Shown here: one piece after another, positions 5,243 through 5,395 of the stretch | Position numbering within the stretch: position 1 is the first letter of the stretch | Layout of the letters: every line of letters starts with the position of its first letter | Origin: an uncultured Butyricicoccus sp. | Lineage (GTDB): Bacteria; Bacillota; Clostridia; Oscillospirales; Butyricicoccaceae | Length of the DNA: 5,395 nt | Assembly: GCA_900555465.1 (NCBI GenBank) | Contig: USLE01000115.1 | Span: 1-5,395 of the forward strand | Direction of reading: 5' to 3' | Notes under the pieces: model-generated | Database searches by the model: none | What the model saw: only the letters and a program-made list of their open reading frames with translations | Told to the model about the DNA's origin: nothing | Translations under genes and position numbers: made by a program

Positions 5243-5395
5243 ATGCCCAGATTCGGTCAGATGCTGAAAAGCCTTGTGGACGCAAGCGGCGTAAGTATAA
5301 GCCGGATTGCGCAGGCAACCGGGATTGACCGCCCGACGATCCATAAATATATCTCCGGCAGCCGCATGCCGTCAGAGGATAAATTGATGCGGCTG
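5243..5395 (+). CDS. Helix-turn-helix (XRE/Cro-like) regulator, N-terminal part, runs off the window
   Basis: Fifty-one codons are visible and the frame is open at the right edge. The sequence MLKSLVDASGVSISRIAQATGIDRPTIHKYISGSRMPS fits a Cro/C1-type helix-turn-helix. SISRIAQATG and the following DRPTIHKYISG form the two core helices, and GSRxPS is the usual turn after the recognition helix. ATG 5243 has AAGGGG (5226-5231) at an 11-base spacing. An in-frame ATG at 5219 would add eight residues (MNEGADRG) but has only a weak GAAGAG upstream, so the start is not settled. Such proteins bind DNA as dimers, and the cut-off C-terminal part would show any sensor or enzyme domain. It has its own promoter and is separated from the sigma operon by a strong terminator, so it belongs to the next unit. 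Confidence 0.8.
   Translation, partial: MPRFGQMLKSLVDASGVSISRIAQATGIDRPTIHKYISGSRMPSEDKLMRL

Overview
The window looks like chromosomal DNA of a GC-rich Gram-positive anaerobe of the Clostridia, perhaps an Oscillospiraceae-type gut bacterium. The grounds are an S-layer-homology (SLH) cell-surface protein, an RsgI-like anti-sigma factor, strong AGGAGG-type ribosome binding sites, and GC-rich codon third positions next to A/T-rich promoter and terminator tracts. The lineage is an inference; no marker gene is present.

Layout, left to right. Positions 1-300 hold no convincing gene. They contain a bidirectional-looking terminator hairpin (105-149) and an inverted repeat (263-280) just before the first gene. 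Positions 301-2235 encode a secreted 644-residue protein. Three SLH-like modules, interrupted by an acidic Pro/Ala/Glu/Asp linker of about 120 residues, are fused to a C-terminal CapA/PGA_cap metallophosphatase-like domain. After a short gap holding a possible 21-codon leader ORF comes an ANT(6)-type aminoglycoside 6-adenylyltransferase gene (2321-3187, TTG start).

Positions 3358-4921 form a compact three-gene unit. It comprises a 94-residue secreted Cys-rich protein with two Asp-rich Ca-binding-like loops, an ECF-type RNA polymerase sigma factor, and an overlapping membrane anti-sigma factor with an RsgI-like extracytoplasmic domain and a His/Gly/Arg-rich tail. A strong two-part terminator hairpin (4977-5029) closes the unit. 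A separate promoter (5151-5180) then drives an HTH regulator gene that runs off the right edge.

The likely working unit is the sigma/anti-sigma pair: the anti-sigma factor holds the sigma factor at the membrane until an outside signal releases it. The small secreted protein in front is a candidate output or signal component. The CapA fusion would be anchored to the wall and act on, or help assemble, a surface polymer. The adenylyltransferase probably modifies streptomycin-like aminoglycosides. No RNA genes, CRISPR arrays, insertion sequences or phage genes were seen. Nothing here is clearly a wholly new system. The points most worth a second look are the metal-flavoured sigma/anti-sigma unit and the SLH-CapA architecture.
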